Source: Paenibacillus macerans
Lineage (GTDB): Bacteria > Bacillota > Bacilli > Paenibacillales > Paenibacillaceae
Assembly (NCBI RefSeq): GCF_900454495.1
Contig: NZ_UGSI01000001.1
Coordinates: 4,962,501 to 5,026,500, forward strand
Direction of reading: 5' to 3'
DNA length: 64,000 nt
The notes below the pieces were generated by a model, which did not search any database, was not told where the DNA came from, and worked only from the letters and a program-made list of their open reading frames with translations. This document shows positions 1-8,082 of this stretch, piece by piece. The position numbers and the translations under genes are program-made. Each line of letters starts with the position of its first letter. The stretch's first letter is position 1.

Positions 1-170
1 AACGCGCCGAAGCGATTGCCGCTGGCCCGGTGCCCCACGTTGATATGCACCTTCAGACCGTCGGCCCCTGCGGCCAACGCTGCCTCCGCAAGCTTGATGT
101 CGTTGGCCGGGAGGCTGACGAACAGCTGCAGCCCCGGCTTTCCGTTTAATGCTTGATCCAAACGATTCAT
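1..170 (-). CDS. Partial protein, probable TIM-barrel N-terminus
   Basis: The reading frame starts at an ATG (168-170) behind a GGGGGAA ribosome site and runs off the left edge, so only about 56 residues are seen. They include repeated hydrophobic strands and the stretch LPANDIKLAEAALAAGADG followed by LKVHINVGHRASGN, a pattern typical of alternating beta/alpha units of a TIM barrel with a glycine-rich phosphate site. It follows the sugar-binding protein gene by about 30 bases and is probably in the same operon. The exact enzyme cannot be named from this fragment. Confidence 0.6.
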   Translation of the reverse strand, partial: MNRLDQALNGKPGLQLFVSLPANDIKLAEAALAAGADGLKVHINVGHRASGNRFGA

Positions 171-200
171 GCCCGTTCCCCCTATGCTCAAAAACTGCCT

Positions 201-1502
201 CTATTTGCTCAGCAGGGCATCCACCTTGCTTTTTACCTCATCCTGAATTTGCTGCGGTTCGCTCCGCCCGGCAAACAGCGCGTCAAAGCCCGTCAAAATC
301 TCCGTGTCGATGTTTTGCCAGCGGATATGCCCCGGCTGCACGACCGCTTTAGGCATTTCGTCGATGACCGCCTGCTTGATGTGCCCGGCGTCCGGATTGC
401 CCTCCACGTTCAGGAACTCCTCCGAATTCAGCACCGATTGGCGCGGCGGCACGAAGAAAGCCGAAGTCTTCTGCACGCCCTCTTTGCCGGCCAGGAATTT
501 CAGCAGCTCCTTGGCTTCCTCCGGATGTTTTCCGTCTTTAAACAGCACGTAGCCGGCCTGACCCATCATCGGAACGCTGCCTTTGGAGCCCGCCGGCATC
601 GGCGCGATGCTCCATTGGAAATTTTGAATCTCTCTGGCCTTGGACACAAAGCTGTAGTTGTCGAAAATCATGCCGATTTGCCCGGACTCGAAATTAACCT
701 GCTCTCCCGCCTTCGGATGCGAACCGTCCGTGAACATCATGCGCTTCAGCATCTCCAGGGTTTCAACCCCGTATTGGTCGTTCCAGGTGTATTCCGTCAT
801 CTCCGGATTAAACGGCCCGCTTCCGTTGGACCAGGAATACGAAGCGAGGATAATCCATGTCTTCCAGTCGCGGAAAAAGTTAGCCCCGTAAACGTTCGGC
901 GAAGCAGCGCTCGTCTTGATCGCTTTTGCGGCTTCTTCGAACTTTTCCCACGTCCATTCTCCTTTTTCCGCAAGCTCGTTTGGCGTACTTAAGCCCGCTT
1001 GCTTAAACAAATCTTCGTTATAGAACACCACGCTGGGCGGAGTGGAAAACGGCAACCCGTACAGCTTGCCGTCCTGACGGAACAGTTCAAGCGTCGAAGG
1101 GATAATGTCAGCGCTGTCAAAAGCCTCATCCTGAACGATATCCGAGACATCGGCCAGAATGTCGTTAGCCATAAATTGCGGCACCATCCGCTCCGATACC
1201 CAGGCAATGTCGGGCAGCTCCCGGCCTGCCGCCAGCACGGACATTTTTTGCTGGTAGTCCGCAAACGGGATCGTGTCGATTTGCACCTCAATATTCGGAT
1301 GCTGCTGCGTAAACGCGTCGGTCAACCCTTTGTACAGCTCGAGCTGCGCCGGATTTCCCCAAGTCGCGAATTTGAGCAGGACCTTCTCGCCGCCGGCGCT
1401 TCCAGCCTCTTCAGCCGTGTTATTCGGCTGTTTTTGTCCGGCGCAGCCGATCAGCGCCACCCCAAGTGTCAATGTCAACAATCCGGTCAACCATTTTTTC
1501 AT
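201..1502 (-). CDS. ABC transporter sugar-binding lipoprotein (family 1)
   Basis: This encodes a 433-residue extracellular solute-binding protein of the carbohydrate (CUT1) type. The N-terminus MKKWLTGLLTLTLGVALIGC is a lipoprotein signal with the lipobox LIGC, so the protein should be anchored on the outside of the membrane. An upstream in-frame ATG exists at 1523, but AGGGGG lies just before the ATG at 1502, which I take as the start. The body has the usual features of the family (FATWGNPAQ, YNEDLFKQAG, RDWKTWI). The YesM/YesN-type system next to it is the likely regulator. The upstream region has a TATAAT-like -10 but no clear -35, which would suit an activator-dependent promoter; that is inference. 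No permeases are visible on this side. Confidence 0.88.
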   Translation of the reverse strand: MKKWLTGLLTLTLGVALIGCAGQKQPNNTAEEAGSAGGEKVLLKFATWGNPAQLELYKGLTDAFTQQHPNIEVQIDTIPFADYQQKMSVLAAGRELPDIAWVSERMVPQFMANDILADVSDIVQDEAFDSADIIPSTLELFRQDGKLYGLPFSTPPSVVFYNEDLFKQAGLSTPNELAEKGEWTWEKFEEAAKAIKTSAASPNVYGANFFRDWKTWIILASYSWSNGSGPFNPEMTEYTWNDQYGVETLEMLKRMMFTDGSHPKAGEQVNFESGQIGMIFDNYSFVSKAREIQNFQWSIAPMPAGSKGSVPMMGQAGYVLFKDGKHPEEAKELLKFLAGKEGVQKTSAFFVPPRQSVLNSEEFLNVEGNPDAGHIKQAVIDEMPKAVVQPGHIRWQNIDTEILTGFDALFAGRSEPQQIQDEVKSKVDALLSK

Positions 1503-1639
1503 ATACCGCTTCCCCCTCTGCATGGTTCATATTCATATTCAAGTTCTAAGGTTAATTATATTGACATGTGAACCTATAAAAAATCACCAAACCTTCAGAA
1601 AAGGTACGATTTTTTTAGGTTTTTCTGGTTTTTGCCCAT

Positions 1640-1677
1640 AAAAAAAAGGACTACATAACGTATAATGTTATGTAGTC
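1640..1677 (-). terminator. Rho-independent terminator after response regulator
   Basis: GACTACATAAC (1649-1659) pairs perfectly with GTTATGTAGTC (1667-1677) around a 7-base loop, and on the minus strand the stem is followed by a run of T. The hairpin abuts the response regulator stop codon (1678-1680). Confidence 0.9.
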
Positions 1678-2442
1678 TTACATTCCTTTCTGTTCCCGAT
1701 AGGTTCCGGGCGTCATTCCGGTATGCTGTTTAAACACTAGCATAAAATGCTTCGGGCTCTGATATCCCGATAAACGGGCAATGTCGTAAACCTTAAGTTT
1801 CGTTGTCTCCAGCAGTTTGCAAGCGCGCCGGATGCGCGTTTCGGCGATATAATCGGACAAATTCCCGCCTTCCTCTTGCTTAAAAAGCTGGCTAAGATAA
1901 GAGGGATTAAGGTGCACCATACCCGCTAACGTCTGCAGGCGCAAATCGCCGTCGGGATGTTCGGCGATATAAGTCTTCAGCTTGCGGATAATCCTGCGCC
2001 CCTCGCTGCTTGACGGCCCTCCGCCCGGCTCGCTTTCGGGCCCGGCTCCACCCGCATCTCCATTTGAAGGATTCAAGGTTAGCCGAATCTTGTCCAAAAC
2101 AGCCGCAAAATCCTTACGGTCTATGGGCTTCAACAGATAATCGGCGATCCCGAATTGCAGCGCCTTTTTCGCATAAACAAAATCTCCGTAGCCGCTGACA
2201 ATGACGATCGGCATCCTATGACCCGCGGCCCGCAGCTTTTCCACCATCTGCAGCCCGTCCATTTCCCGCATCCGGATATCCGTAATGATTGCATCCACTA
2301 CATTGCGTTCCAGGTAAGCAAGTGCCTCCTTCCCGTGAGCGGCTTCGCATACGACCTCAAAATCGGGGGCCGCGCGGCCGATCAAATCGCGAATTCCTTT
2401 ACGGATAATATCCTCGTCCTCCACCAGCATAAGCTTGATCAT
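1678..2442 (-). CDS. AraC-type response regulator (YesN-like)
   Basis: The 254-residue protein has an N-terminal receiver domain (residues 1-120; acidic pair E8-D9, phospho-acceptor D55 in IITDIRMREMDG, conserved K in LLKPIDRKDF) and a C-terminal AraC/XylS double helix-turn-helix (about 150-254, with NPSYLSQLFKQEEGG and the FMLVFKQHTGMTPGTYR signature). This is the YesN class that responds to sugars through a partner kinase. Its start overlaps the end of the kinase gene by 4 bases, so the two are translationally coupled. The likely target is the binding-protein gene immediately downstream. Confidence 0.93.
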   Translation of the reverse strand: MIKLMLVEDEDIIRKGIRDLIGRAAPDFEVVCEAAHGKEALAYLERNVVDAIITDIRMREMDGLQMVEKLRAAGHRMPIVIVSGYGDFVYAKKALQFGIADYLLKPIDRKDFAAVLDKIRLTLNPSNGDAGGAGPESEPGGGPSSSEGRRIIRKLKTYIAEHPDGDLRLQTLAGMVHLNPSYLSQLFKQEEGGNLSDYIAETRIRRACKLLETTKLKVYDIARLSGYQSPKHFMLVFKQHTGMTPGTYREQKGM

Positions 2443-4289
2443 CCGATGCCGACCTCCTGCTCCTTTTGTGTCACGAACGGCAGTGTTATGGTAAAAGCCG
2501 TGCCTTGCCCCAAGCTTCCATCGATTTCGAAATCGCAGTCGCTGCCGTAAATCAGCAGCAAGCGCTGCTTGATATTTTTAAGCGCCACTCCATGACCGTG
2601 TAACGGCGTCGCCGGCATTTTTGCAGCAGCAGCTCCAGCCTCCTCCAATAAACCCCGCAGAGCTGCCAACTCCTCCTCCGACATGCCCCGCCCGTCATCT
2701 CCGATGGTCAGCAGCACCTCATCCTCAAAGCGTGCGGCGGTTACATATACCGTTCCCCCTTGCTCACGGTCTCCGATCCCGTGCATGATCGCATTTTCAA
2801 TCAGCGGTTGGAGCAGCAGTTTCGGGACCAGGAAATCGTCCAGCCCTTCTTCGATATCAAACATGGCCCGCAGCCTGGAACCGTGACGCATTTTTTGGAT
2901 GTGAATATAGGATTCGGCCGTCTCAAGCTCCTCGCCAAGCCGGATGAGGCTTTGATCCTGCTCAACCGCGCTGCGGATCAGCCTGCCCAAAGCCGTGGTC
3001 ATTTCCGAGACGTCCTCATTACCATGCTGCCGGGCAAGCATGCTGATCGACTCCAGCGTATTATAAATAAAATGGGGATGGATCTGGCTTTGCAGGGCGG
3101 CCAATTCCGCCTCTTTTTCCCTCATGCCGAGTACGTACACCTCATGAACGAGCCGGTCGATTTCTTCCACCATCCGGTTAAAACCGGAGCCGAGCCGGCC
3201 GATTTCATCCTCGGTCACCGCCGGCACGCTCTGTTTGAAATCCCCGAGCTCCACAAGCCGCATTTTCCTTACCAGCGTTCCAAGAGGTTTGGTTAGACGA
3301 TAGGAGAAATAGGTGGCAAAAGCCCCGGCCAAAGCGAGGCAGACCATACCGGCGAGAAGCGTAAAATTGCGAAGTTCCTTGGTCTCCACAAGCAAGGACG
3401 CCACCGGAATATAGCTGACGATATTGATATCGGAATATTTTGAATAGTTGGAGACGACCAAATACTCGTTCCCTTCCATTTTGAGAAGCTGACTGGCCGT
3501 TTCCGAACGTCCGGAAAGCTCGCGGATACGATCCGGGAGCAGCTTGGACGTCTCCGTATCTTTCTCCGCAGGCGCCGTGTAGAACAGTTCTTCCCGGCTG
3601 TTTTGCACCACGATCCCGCCGTTTTCCTCCATCCTGGCATTATCGACAAGCTGCTTGAACAGCGTCTGCTTCAGATCGATTTTGACTAACCCAAGCGTCC
3701 GGTTTGTATTGGGCTCACGGATCAGCCGGGCTACGGAAAAATAGCTTTGATTGCCGTCCAGATAGTAAGAGGGCCGGTGCGGCGGAAGCAGCACCCAGGC
3801 GCCCCTCGCTTCCTCCACCCTGGAGTACCAGGGCTGCCCCTCCACGTCCGTGTAAGCAGCGATCGCACTTGGCGCCAGGCTCGAGAAAGTGTAACCGCTT
3901 CCCGCAAAAATTTGGATGCTGTCGATTTCCGGCCTGTCGAAGGTCATGCTGGCGATATAAAGCTGCATTTTGGAGCGCTCCTCCACCGTGGGCTGCTGAT
4001 GCAGGCTGTCCTCTCCCCCATACTTGCGCAAGATGGACAATACCCCCGAATCGTATACAGGCATCAGCGTTAATCTCTGCATCTCCATCAGCGTCCGGTC
4101 CAAATTCCGGTTGATCTGATCCACCAATTGCGCGGTATAATCGGAGGTTCTCCGTTCAATGGAGCTGGAAAAATCCACGTAGGTCGCCACGCCCTGCAGA
4201 CTAAGCGGAATCGAAATGAGCAGCAGAAAGATCAGCAAAATTTTAGCGCGAAGACTCCAAGATTTAAGCGGCTTGAACCGGAAAGACAC
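2439..4289 (-). CDS. Sensor histidine kinase (YesM-like)
   Basis: This membrane kinase has a transmembrane segment near the N-terminus, a roughly 260-residue extracellular dCache-like sensor, a second membrane segment (FTLLAGMVCLALAGAFATYFS), a HAMP linker, and a His_kinase module with the phospho-acceptor in QSQIHPHFIYNTLESI plus a C-terminal ATPase domain (N-box LLQPLIENAIMHGI, G-box GDDGRGMS). It is the cognate partner of the overlapping YesN-like regulator. The longest frame starts at 4346, but GGAAGGAG sits about 10 bases before a GTG at 4289, giving the more likely N-terminus VSFRFKPLKSWSLRAKI (616 residues). Confidence 0.92.
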   Translation of the reverse strand: MSFRFKPLKSWSLRAKILLIFLLLISIPLSLQGVATYVDFSSSIERRTSDYTAQLVDQINRNLDRTLMEMQRLTLMPVYDSGVLSILRKYGGEDSLHQQPTVEERSKMQLYIASMTFDRPEIDSIQIFAGSGYTFSSLAPSAIAAYTDVEGQPWYSRVEEARGAWVLLPPHRPSYYLDGNQSYFSVARLIREPNTNRTLGLVKIDLKQTLFKQLVDNARMEENGGIVVQNSREELFYTAPAEKDTETSKLLPDRIRELSGRSETASQLLKMEGNEYLVVSNYSKYSDINIVSYIPVASLLVETKELRNFTLLAGMVCLALAGAFATYFSYRLTKPLGTLVRKMRLVELGDFKQSVPAVTEDEIGRLGSGFNRMVEEIDRLVHEVYVLGMREKEAELAALQSQIHPHFIYNTLESISMLARQHGNEDVSEMTTALGRLIRSAVEQDQSLIRLGEELETAESYIHIQKMRHGSRLRAMFDIEEGLDDFLVPKLLLQPLIENAIMHGIGDREQGGTVYVTAARFEDEVLLTIGDDGRGMSEEELAALRGLLEEAGAAAAKMPATPLHGHGVALKNIKQRLLLIYGSDCDFEIDGSLGQGTAFTITLPFVTQKEQEVGIG

Positions 4290-4404
4290 GCTGTCCACAC
4301 TCCTTCCGCCGGTCCTGTTTATTTTCACTCCATTGTACAGGAACATGGTGGGGATGACTACGGGATTGTCCCCGCTCTTTCGCCGCTTGTGTTCCCATGC
4401 ATGC

Positions 4405-4443
4405 TAAAAAGCCCCCTCTCCGCATCGGGAAGAAGGGGGGCTT
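4405..4443 (-). terminator. Rho-independent terminator, minus strand
   Basis: AAGCCCCCT (4409-4417) pairs with AGGGGGGCTT (4434-4443). On the minus strand the stem is followed by TTTTTAG. It would end transcription arriving from the ankyrin gene side, before the kinase gene. Confidence 0.75.
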
Positions 4444-4458
4444 AGCCGTTGTTATGAT

Positions 4459-4589
4459 TCACAAAATATAGACTTCTGAGTCACTCTTAGGTTGTGTATA
4501 AATAGCTTCGACTGTAGACATGGACTCAAGAATCCTCAGTTGATCCGGGCTAGCCAATAAGGGCGGACCAAGAACCTCCAATGCTGGTG
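4459..4589 (-). pseudogene. Short coding remnant of unknown origin
   Basis: On the minus strand an open stretch reads NIPPALEVLGPPLLASPDQL, then a short run, then ESMSTVEAIYTQPKSDSEVY before a TGA at 4459-4461. It has protein-like composition but no start codon with a ribosome site, and stops bound it on both sides. An overlapping frame begins MQKLHLKLDKHTTSIGG. I read this as debris of a small gene, in line with the other remnants nearby. No family is recognised. Confidence 0.3.
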
Positions 4590-4629
4590 GTATGTTTGTC
4601 AAGTTTTAAATGGAGCTTCTGCATGATGC

Positions 4630-5523
4630 TTATTGAACAATATATCCCTCAAGTAATTCAACAATACGATCTTGTTTACAGCGTTCCGCCAAAGTAAATG
4701 CATCCATATTTTTCATGAATTCATTTGTATATTTTACATTAGCATCTATTCCATATTCCAACAATATCTTAGATGCTTCATAATTACCTTTGCGAATAGC
4801 AGTAAAAAGCGGATTTGATTTAGGAGTGCTCACATCAATCATAATATTATGGGTTAACAACAGTCTAACAATTTCATTTTCAGATTCAGCAACTGCATTA
4901 TTCAATTCAATGCCACTGAATTTATTCAAATCGGCCCCTAATAAAATTAAATCTTTTACCAATTCTACATTTCTTGATTTAATTGCAACATTTAATAATG
5001 ATCCGTCCTTTGTGATTATGTTACAAAAAGCAGAATGATCATAAATTAATTTTCTATCATTATTTAAGACACCGTTCCTTAGTTTTTCAGAGATAACCAC
5101 TATATCATCTTGTTCCCCCCATAAACAATCAATATTGTAACGTTTCTCATATGCTTCATACTCGTTCGATCCTGGCTTGGGTCCATTAATTACGGCACTC
5201 ATAAATTCTTCTGGAGGGCAATAGTTATGCTCAATTACATAATGAAGTATCATGCTGGGGGCTGCGAATTTCTGTTTACCATCTTTAGTGATTACTCGAA
5301 TTTCAAATGATCCTAATGCAGTGAAGTCAGTTGAGTTTGATTTTATGGGAACCATTCTTATTTCGTTAAAAGGATTTTTTACGTACAACAACAAGTTTTC
5401 AATAAACTCACTTGATACATTCCCTTTGCTATAATCATTTGCTTTATTCATCCATCCAATGTTTTGTGCATTTTCAAAATGATGAAGAGAATAAAAGGTG
5501 AAATCTCTGAAATACTCAGTCAT
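4630..5523 (-). CDS. Ankyrin-repeat protein, candidate immunity protein
   Basis: The 297-residue product starts MTEYFRDFTFYSLHHFENAQ behind GGAGTG; a longer in-frame start at 5553 has no ribosome site. The N-terminal half is unrecognised. From about residue 170 to the end there are four ankyrin-like repeats (for example DGSLLNVAIKSRNVELVKDL and NPLFTAIRKGNYEASKILLE). It has no signal peptide or membrane segment, so it should be cytosolic. The gene is AT-rich and sits in a cluster of toxin and immunity remnants. Ankyrin proteins commonly accompany polymorphic toxins, so an immunity role is plausible but is inference from context. Confidence 0.72.
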   Translation of the reverse strand: MTEYFRDFTFYSLHHFENAQNIGWMNKANDYSKGNVSSEFIENLLLYVKNPFNEIRMVPIKSNSTDFTALGSFEIRVITKDGKQKFAAPSMILHYVIEHNYCPPEEFMSAVINGPKPGSNEYEAYEKRYNIDCLWGEQDDIVVISEKLRNGVLNNDRKLIYDHSAFCNIITKDGSLLNVAIKSRNVELVKDLILLGADLNKFSGIELNNAVAESENEIVRLLLTHNIMIDVSTPKSNPLFTAIRKGNYEASKILLEYGIDANVKYTNEFMKNMDAFTLAERCKQDRIVELLEGYIVQ

Positions 5524-5623
5524 TTTTAACACTCCGGTTATAATTTTGATCAATCAACTACACTATTTCTTTGTCGTCGAGGTTTATAATGCCACACTTC
5601 CTCAAACATTAATTTGTAGCCTC

Positions 5624-5785
5624 CTATTGTTTGTATAATCCTGTAAGTACATCCATAGCTGGACTGGTTCTTACCGACCCAAAAATGAACTCTTCCCAAG
5701 AACCATTTTTCACAAATAATTGTTGAGGAGTTGGTCCTTCTGCTGCTGGTCCACTTTCATAAGTGCCATGTCTTCCATCGTCTTT
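5624..5785 (-). pseudogene. 3' remnant of a toxin-like gene
   Basis: A minus-strand frame of about 50 codons reads DGRHGTYESGPAAEGPTPQQ, then continues to GSWEEFIFGSVRTSPAMDVL and ends at TAG (5624-5626). An in-frame TGA lies just upstream of its first residues and no start codon is present, so it is a C-terminal piece of a lost longer gene. In the next frame, GGYKLMFEEVWHYKPRRQRN continues to a TGA near 5552, which suggests that either a frameshift or a short downstream partner gene is also decayed. Its position just upstream of the ankyrin gene fits a displaced toxin tip. Confidence 0.4.
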
Positions 5786-5818
5786 CCTTCATTAGTTATT
5801 TAACACTGAATCTATCCG

Positions 5819-5858
5819 TTGACTTATGTCCGACATAAATGTACAATACTTATGTCCG
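5819..5858 (+). promoter_or_regulatory. Promoter with ribbon-helix-helix operator
   Basis: TTGACT (5819-5824) and TACAAT (5842-5847) are 17 bases apart. TTATGTC-C-GACATAA (5824-5838) is a palindrome overlapping the -35, and CTTATGTCCG is repeated directly at 5823-5832 and 5849-5858, bracketing the -10. Sites placed this way would let the downstream ribbon-helix-helix protein repress itself. The site arrangement is seen; the binding is inferred. Confidence 0.65.
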
Positions 5859-5879
5859 GCAAAAGTAGGAGGTGAGTGT

Positions 5880-6050
5880 TTGGCCGACAAGAAAATGGGT
5901 CGTCCAACAGACAATCCAAAGCCTAACAAAATTACCATTAGAATGGACAACGATACGCTTGAAAAACTGGATAAGTACTGCAAAAACAATAATATTGAGC
6001 GTTCAGAGGGTGTTAGGCAAGCTATTCATAAGTTGGACGATAAAAAATAA
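5880..6050 (+). CDS. Ribbon-helix-helix DNA-binding protein, copy 1
   Basis: This encodes a 56-residue CopG/Arc-like repressor. AGGAGGTG lies 5-6 bases before a TTG at 5880; the in-frame ATG at 5826 falls inside the promoter and cannot be the start. Residues 17-24 (KITIRMDN) form the DNA-contacting strand, followed by helix TLEKLDKYCKNNN and the turn-helix IERSEGVRQAIHKL. It is probably autoregulated through the repeated CTTATGTCCG sites. A paralogue at 15959 has a similar fold and position but a clearly different sequence and different operator. Confidence 0.75.
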   Translation: MADKKMGRPTDNPKPNKITIRMDNDTLEKLDKYCKNNNIERSEGVRQAIHKLDDKK

Positions 6051-6192
6051 AAGGAAGCGGCGCACTCTCGACAAAGAACCACGCCACTTCCCACCTGCAA
6101 TCACCTAAAAGGCAGACTGCATAAATATCCTATCATGTGCAGTCGGTCCTTTCAAGGAATTGCAAATATAAGAGACTGAAAGGATGTCGTAT

Positions 6193-6476
6193 ATGAAAAG
6201 CATTTTGGAAGAACTTTTTGACGGGAATATTAACCCGGCTGAACTAATTATTCCAAGAAATCCAGAGTATCGTCCTTTAAATCGTAAAATATCCGATACA
6301 ATACTTATGTGGAAAGACAAGCTGTCTGAACACGATTTTCAAGAGCTCGAAGAATTGTTGGACTTACGCTCCCAAGCGGATCCATGTACGCCGAAGCGTC
6401 CTTTGTATACGGTTTTAAACTTGCCTTATGGATCATGATTGAAGTAATGACCGGAGATACGGAGCTTGTGCGTTAG
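6193..6476 (+). pseudogene. DUF6809-family gene, frameshifted copy
   Basis: The frame starts MKSILEELFDGNINPAELII behind AAAGGA and follows the ribbon-helix-helix gene. Compared with the second copy at 16165-16395, one base is missing near 6381 (GCGGATCCATG against TCGGATTCCATG), so translation ends early at 6438 with an unrelated tail. In the shifted frame the missing C-terminus (MYAEASFVYGFKLALWIMIE) is intact to the TAG at 6474-6476. The restored protein would be about 94 residues, the size of the small DUF6809 proteins common in Paenibacillus, whose function is unknown. A sequencing error cannot be excluded. Confidence 0.6.
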
Positions 6477-6510
6477 TAAGATTAAAGCCTGCACGTACCA
6501 AGAGATTTGA

Positions 6511-6548
6511 TAAAATAAAGCCGCCTCCGACATACACACGGAGGCGGC
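6511..6548 (-). terminator. Hairpin at end of RHH/DUF6809 module, copy 1
   Basis: GCCGCCTCCG (6520-6529) pairs perfectly with CGGAGGCGGC (6539-6548). On the minus strand the stem is followed by TTTATTTTATC, so it can stop transcription from the 6.6-8 kb remnants. The same hairpin closes the second module at 16429-16461. Confidence 0.75.
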
Positions 6549-6632
6549 TCGACTATCGCAAAACGCATGCAAATATTATCTGTATCTTCTGTTTCACAAT
6601 TTATACTCTTTTATAATAAATCCCCGGTTTTC

Positions 6633-7075
6633 TTATCTGTTATAAAGAACCTCGAACCTTCCTTGAGTGTGCATTTTTGTTAGCCATGCAAAGAAGTCAA
6701 CATCATCTTCATTACTCCATGGGTCGAAATCAACTACTTTTCCCGCTGATATTCTACCTCGTATACTACCTTACCGTTATTTCTTAGTCTGAATACACGA
6801 GCTTCATCATTAAGATTTTCAAAATCCATCGTAAATTTAGAGTTACTGAGATTGTAGATATTATTATGTAAAACTATTTGAATCTCATCAGTATAAGAAA
6901 ACACAGCAAAAATACTACCATCCTTAAAAACATGTGAACCAATTATTTCCTTCTTATCAGCTTCTTACTTGCTAAATATCATTTCCTCGCAAAGTTCAAC
7001 ATTAAAAAGCTTTAAATACTCACTGAAATTTCTTAGATAACCTTCTTTTATAGACCATTTTTCGCACGTAATCAT
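6633..7075 (-). pseudogene. Broken immunity-like gene
   Basis: Translation can start at 7073-7075 (ATG behind AGGAGA) with MITCEKWSIKEGYLRNFSEY, but an in-frame TAA follows after ELCEEMIFSK. The same frame reopens (EADKKEIIGSHVFKDGSIFA) to about 6750. The conserved end (ISAGKVVDFDPWSNEDDVDF, then FAWLTKMHTQGRFEVLYNR) is in another frame and stops at 6633. At least one nonsense and one frameshift change are therefore present. The acidic, WSNEDDVDFFAW-rich ending and the overlap with the toxin remnant upstream suggest an immunity protein. The family is not identified. Confidence 0.55.
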
Positions 7076-7553
7076 TTTTTAAATCTCCTAGTAATTTGTC
7101 AACATCAGGATTTGGCCGAGTAGCAGGATCAAAAATATCAGCCCTAGCCTCCTAATGAGTATCGTCCGAAAGATGATTTAATACTCTCCTAATTCGCAAT
7201 TGAAGCTTTTGTTTTTCATCATTAGAAAGTTGTTCGCCTACCTCATCAACATTAAATTCCTTTAGAGTATTTTTAATATTCTGATATTCAATGGACTCCG
7301 TCAAACTATCATTTAGTAAACGTTCAGCAAGCGTAGTGTAAACCACAATTTTTTCACTCTTTGTATTTCTACAATCCCTTTTAAAACGGTCAAGGACGAC
7401 TTTAGCTATTACATCCTTTGTTTCACTATCTGAAGAAATAGAACTATAGTAACGATTAACTTCATTGGTCATTTCATCATAGTACCACATGGCTCTCGCA
7501 TTATTAGTTACAGGCTTATTGTTGAGATTGTATAAAACCTGAACTTTTCGTGT
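7020..7553 (-). pseudogene. Toxin C-terminal remnant with internal stop
   Basis: From 7490 to 7152 there is an open frame of 112 codons (MWYYDEMTNEVNRYYSSISS to VLNHLSDDTH) ending at TAG. The same frame is also open upstream of that ATG (KVQVLYNLNNKPVTNNARA), no ribosome site precedes it, and it continues after the TAG with EARADIFDPATRPNPDVDKL to a TGA at 7020. I read the whole as the C-terminal part of a polymorphic toxin that lost its N-terminus and gained a nonsense codon. Its end overlaps the start of the immunity-like pseudogene, the usual toxin-immunity layout. The alternative is a real 112-residue protein made from 7490-7152. Confidence 0.5.
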
Positions 7554-7555
7554 AA

Positions 7556-7858
7556 TCAGTCTTGATATTGGATACTCGATAGTTCTTGTTCTAAAGAGTC
7601 ATAGTCTATTTCGTTTAAATATTGTAACAAGTAGTCTTTTGATTTATAAAATACATAAGGTTGCTTTAATACCAGTTCACAATATCTTATTAATACCGTA
7701 GCTTTTTCAAGGTCCCCCTTACTCATGATTAACTCAAGATCCTCGTATGTTTTGGCCAATGCCTCAAGATTACTCAAATTTTTATCTTTATACTCTTGAA
7801 AAGTCTCATCAAATAAATCGGTTATTTCTTCATAAGTTAACTTTTGACTCATGGACAC
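7556..7858 (-). CDS. Small acidic protein, candidate Imm3-like immunity protein
   Basis: The 100-residue product begins MSMSQKLTYEEITDLFDETF with GGGGCGG upstream. It is mostly helical in character, acidic, and has no membrane segment. The pattern YEEITDLFDETFQEYK, followed by KGDLEKATVLIRYCELVL, recalls small Imm3-type immunity proteins, but I cannot confirm this without a profile search. A minus-strand terminator at 7936-7978 separates it from the active toxin operon, so it is an orphan whose toxin is either the broken remnant downstream or lost. Confidence 0.55.
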   Translation of the reverse strand: MSMSQKLTYEEITDLFDETFQEYKDKNLSNLEALAKTYEDLELIMSKGDLEKATVLIRYCELVLKQPYVFYKSKDYLLQYLNEIDYDSLEQELSSIQYQD

Positions 7859-7935
7859 CGCCCCTTTTGCTATTATTTGAAGAAAAAATCCGTACTATCA
7901 TTTGTTTTCTAAAATGTAAAAAGGCTTATTCTCTT

Positions 7936-7978
7936 CAAAAAAGCTCATTCCTAACTTGTAGTCAAGTCGGAATGAGCC
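7936..7978 (-). terminator. Terminator of VgrG/toxin operon
   Basis: GCTCATTCC (7943-7951) pairs with GGAATGAGC (7969-7977), and on the minus strand the stem is followed by TTTTTT. It closes the operon that runs from 15310 to 8083. The rest of the 7859-8082 gap shows no gene. Confidence 0.82.
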
Positions 7979-8082
7979 TTTGATCCATGGAAATATCCTC
8001 AAGTAATTTCGCTTCGTCGTTGCCTTGCTTAGAAAGTGACCAAACACACTAAATGTTTTTTGGTTCAACTTATATAGACACT

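Noticed and set aside
5826..5879. ATG start for the first ribbon-helix-helix gene
   Set aside because: This start falls between the -35 and -10 elements, so it cannot be in the transcript; the TTG at 5880 follows AGGAGGTG.
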